64,000 bases of DNA, taken from positions 22,123-86,122 of the forward strand of contig JAQVEG010000002.1 of NCBI GenBank assembly GCA_028697725.1. Direction: 5' to 3'. The DNA comes from Anaerostipes sp. (GTDB taxonomy: Bacteria; Bacillota; Clostridia; Lachnospirales; Lachnospiraceae). Below are positions 62,904 through 64,000 of the stretch, one piece after another. Position numbers and translations under genes: made by a program. Each line of letters starts with the position of its first letter. The first letter of the stretch is position 1. Below the pieces are notes generated by a model. That model searched no databases. It was given only the letters and a program-made list of their open reading frames with translations, and was not told the DNA's origin.

Positions 62904-63833
62904 CTACTTTACATATGCCTGTTTTAAGTCTTCTTTCATGTCTAAAACTGCCTGTCTAGAAGCATCTGCATAACCTTGCTCTCCAAACTTGGCATATTGT
63001 TCCTGCTTGTATGCACAAATGATTCCACGAGATGAGTTAATAATTGCCCCTAAGCCATCTTCGTTAAAGAAAGGTGCTAGGTCCTTTGCCTGTCCACCTT
63101 GCGCTCCATAACCTGGAACTAAAATATAGTTCTTTGGCATAATTTTTCTCAATACTTCTCCCATCTTAGGATACGTTGCTCCAACAACAGCACCAACATA
63201 ACTATAGTCATCTCCCATGTGCTCCTCGCCCCATGCTGCTACTTTGCTGGCAACTAATTCATATAAAGGCTTTCCATCAACTAACTGATCTTGGAATTCT
63301 CCACTAGATGGATTGGATGTCTTTACTAAAATAAACATCCCCTTCTTTTCTTCTTTACAAACATCAATAAATGGATTAATTCCATCACTTCCTAAATATG
63401 GATTCACTGTCAAAAAGTCTTCATCAAAACCACGAAACTTTTTCTCTCCAACTTGAACCTGTCCCGCATGACCTACTGCATATGCCGTTGATGTAGATCC
63501 AATATCTCCACGTTTAATATCTCCTATTACAACTAAATCCTTGCTCTTTGCGTACTCGCAAGTCTTTTGAAATGCAACCATTCCCTCTACTCCAAACTGC
63601 TCATACATGGCAATCTGAGGCTTCACAGCTGGAATCAAATCATAGGTACTATCAATAATTCCTTTATTGTATTCCCAAATAGCTTCTCCCGCTCCTTTTA
63701 AAGTCTCTCCAAACTCTGAAAAAGCTTTTCTCTTTATATGTTCTGGCACATAATCAAGCATAGGATCTAATCCAACAACAATGGGTGCATCTAGCTTCTT
63801 TATCTTGCTTATCATCTTATTGATCATGGTCAT
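62904..63833 (-). CDS. pyrF: Orotidine 5'-phosphate decarboxylase
   Basis: A 309-residue type 2 OMP decarboxylase (longer than the common 230). The catalytic Asp-Lys-Asp set is in VVIGDIKRGDIGST (about 96-109). First gene of the pyr operon, with AAGGAG before the start. Confidence 0.96.
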   Translation of the reverse strand: MTMINKMISKIKKLDAPIVVGLDPMLDYVPEHIKRKAFSEFGETLKGAGEAIWEYNKGIIDSTYDLIPAVKPQIAMYEQFGVEGMVAFQKTCEYAKSKDLVVIGDIKRGDIGSTSTAYAVGHAGQVQVGEKKFRGFDEDFLTVNPYLGSDGINPFIDVCKEEKKGMFILVKTSNPSSGEFQDQLVDGKPLYELVASKVAAWGEEHMGDDYSYVGAVVGATYPKMGEVLRKIMPKNYILVPGYGAQGGQAKDLAPFFNEDGLGAIINSSRGIICAYKQEQYAKFGEQGYADASRQAVLDMKEDLKQAYVK

Positions 63834-63849
63834 TCTCCTTCATCTCTTA

Positions 63850-63892
63850 AGTTCATTATCTCCACGCATAGTTGTGGAATTTACACTGAACT
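63850..63892 (-). promoter_or_regulatory. Nested hairpin at the 5' end of the pyr transcript
   Basis: Outer arms AGTTCA/TGAACT and inner arms TCCAC/GTGGA form a two-part stem lying between the expected transcription start (about 63887) and the pyrF ribosome-binding site. It has no T run and no PyrR-type anti-antiterminator consensus that I can see. Confidence 0.4.
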
Positions 63893-63893
63893 A

Positions 63894-63916
63894 ACTATAC
63901 CACAAATCAAATAAAA
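63894..63916 (-). promoter_or_regulatory. Promoter of the pyr operon (extended -10)
   Basis: Minus strand TATAGT preceded by TGG (extended -10); the best -35 (TTGCTT, 16-17 bp upstream, 63916-63921) lies inside the upstream terminator and is weak. Confidence 0.4.
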
Positions 63917-63948
63917 AGCAAAGAATGAGATCCTTCTTTGCTTTTTAT
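63911..63948 (-). terminator. Terminator of the upstream gene (probable histidine kinase)
   Basis: AAAAAGCAAAGAA / TTCTTTGCTTTTT, perfect 13-bp stem with an 8-nt loop and T-rich end, directly after the partial gene at the right edge. Confidence 0.85.
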
Positions 63949-64000
63949 TTATTCGCTTTTTACTGGATAAAAAGAAACAGTAAATTTAGTTCCTTTTCCC
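63949..64000 (-). CDS. C-terminal end of a probable histidine kinase (partial)
   Basis: Reads GKGTKFTVSFYPVKSE then stop (TAA at 63949-63951) and continues beyond the right edge. GKGTKFTVSF is the usual last part of a HATPase_c domain in sensor histidine kinases. Too short to say more. Confidence 0.6.
   Translation of the reverse strand, partial: GKGTKFTVSFYPVKSE

Overview
The window looks like a chromosomal housekeeping segment from a low-GC, anaerobic Gram-positive bacterium, most likely a Lachnospiraceae-type Clostridium. This is inferred from the AT-rich sequence, T-box leaders, a CIRCE-controlled groESL, the priA-def-fmt-rsmB-rlmN-prpC-prkC-rsgA-thiN cluster, an NfnAB-type transhydrogenase, GatCAB, and small families I associate with that group (DUF6142, VanZ-like). 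Nearly everything is on the minus strand. Only two genes are clearly on the plus strand: a YtqA-like radical SAM protein and a superoxide dismutase. I see no rRNA, tRNA, insertion sequence, prophage or CRISPR array. The only stretches over 300 bp without a gene are the two T-box leaders (about 4053-4386 and 17354-17680).

Layout. 1-2.1 kb: start of an HlyD/MacA-like adaptor (runs off the left edge), a TIGR01212 radical SAM protein, and a papain/C39-like protein in the thrS transcript. 2.1-5.4 kb: thrS with a Thr T-box, then an Rpn-type nuclease gene. 5.6-10.2 kb: three-gene ABC transporter operon (ATPase, FtsX-like permease, heptad-repeat membrane-anchored protein). 10.3-14.1 kb: SorC-type regulator, glycerol-1-phosphate dehydrogenase and two HAD phosphatases. 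14.1-17.6 kb: gatCAB under an Asn T-box. 17.7-29.1 kb: one long collinear run glmM-priA-def-fmt-rsmB-rlmN-prpC-prkC-rsgA-thiN. 29.2-33.7 kb: phospholipid operon (PAP2 protein, flippase-like protein, pssA, psd) ending in a dNTPase-like HD gene. 33.8-38.7 kb: MarR regulator plus an RND exporter with a coiled-coil insertion, divergent from an Mn-type SOD. 38.7-43.7 kb: guaB, a HAD phosphatase, and nfnA-nfnB with an orphan glucitol-type PTS IIA. 43.8-52.4 kb: groESL, glnS, radA, a small unknown protein, and clpC preceded by a YtrA-type GntR regulator. 52.4-63.9 kb: purE-amidase-purM-purN-purD and, immediately upstream on the same strand, pyrF-pyrK-pyrD-CBS-pyrE followed by VanZ, DUF6142, HD and M29 peptidase genes. 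The last 50 bp hold the C-terminal end of a probable histidine kinase.

How it fits together. The segment joins translation (thrS, gatCAB, glnS, fmt, def, rlmN, rsmB), envelope building and its signalling (glmM, PrkC/PrpC, PssA/Psd, amidase), and de novo nucleotide synthesis (pyr, pur, guaB). The GatCAB leader carries an AAC specifier and a GlnRS gene is present, which together suggest that GatCAB mainly makes Asn-tRNA here. Several start codons in the ORF track were moved, using ribosome-binding sites and family starts: thrS, Rpn, psd, sod, the 40.3-kb HAD gene, nfnA and the VanZ gene.

I found no obviously new defence or mobile system. The most unusual items are the pyr-to-pur gene run, the RND pump with its own coiled-coil domain, the AraM/SorC/HAD module, the orphan PTS IIA beside NfnAB, clpC without CtsR/McsAB, and a GlnRS with a degenerate KMSKS loop.
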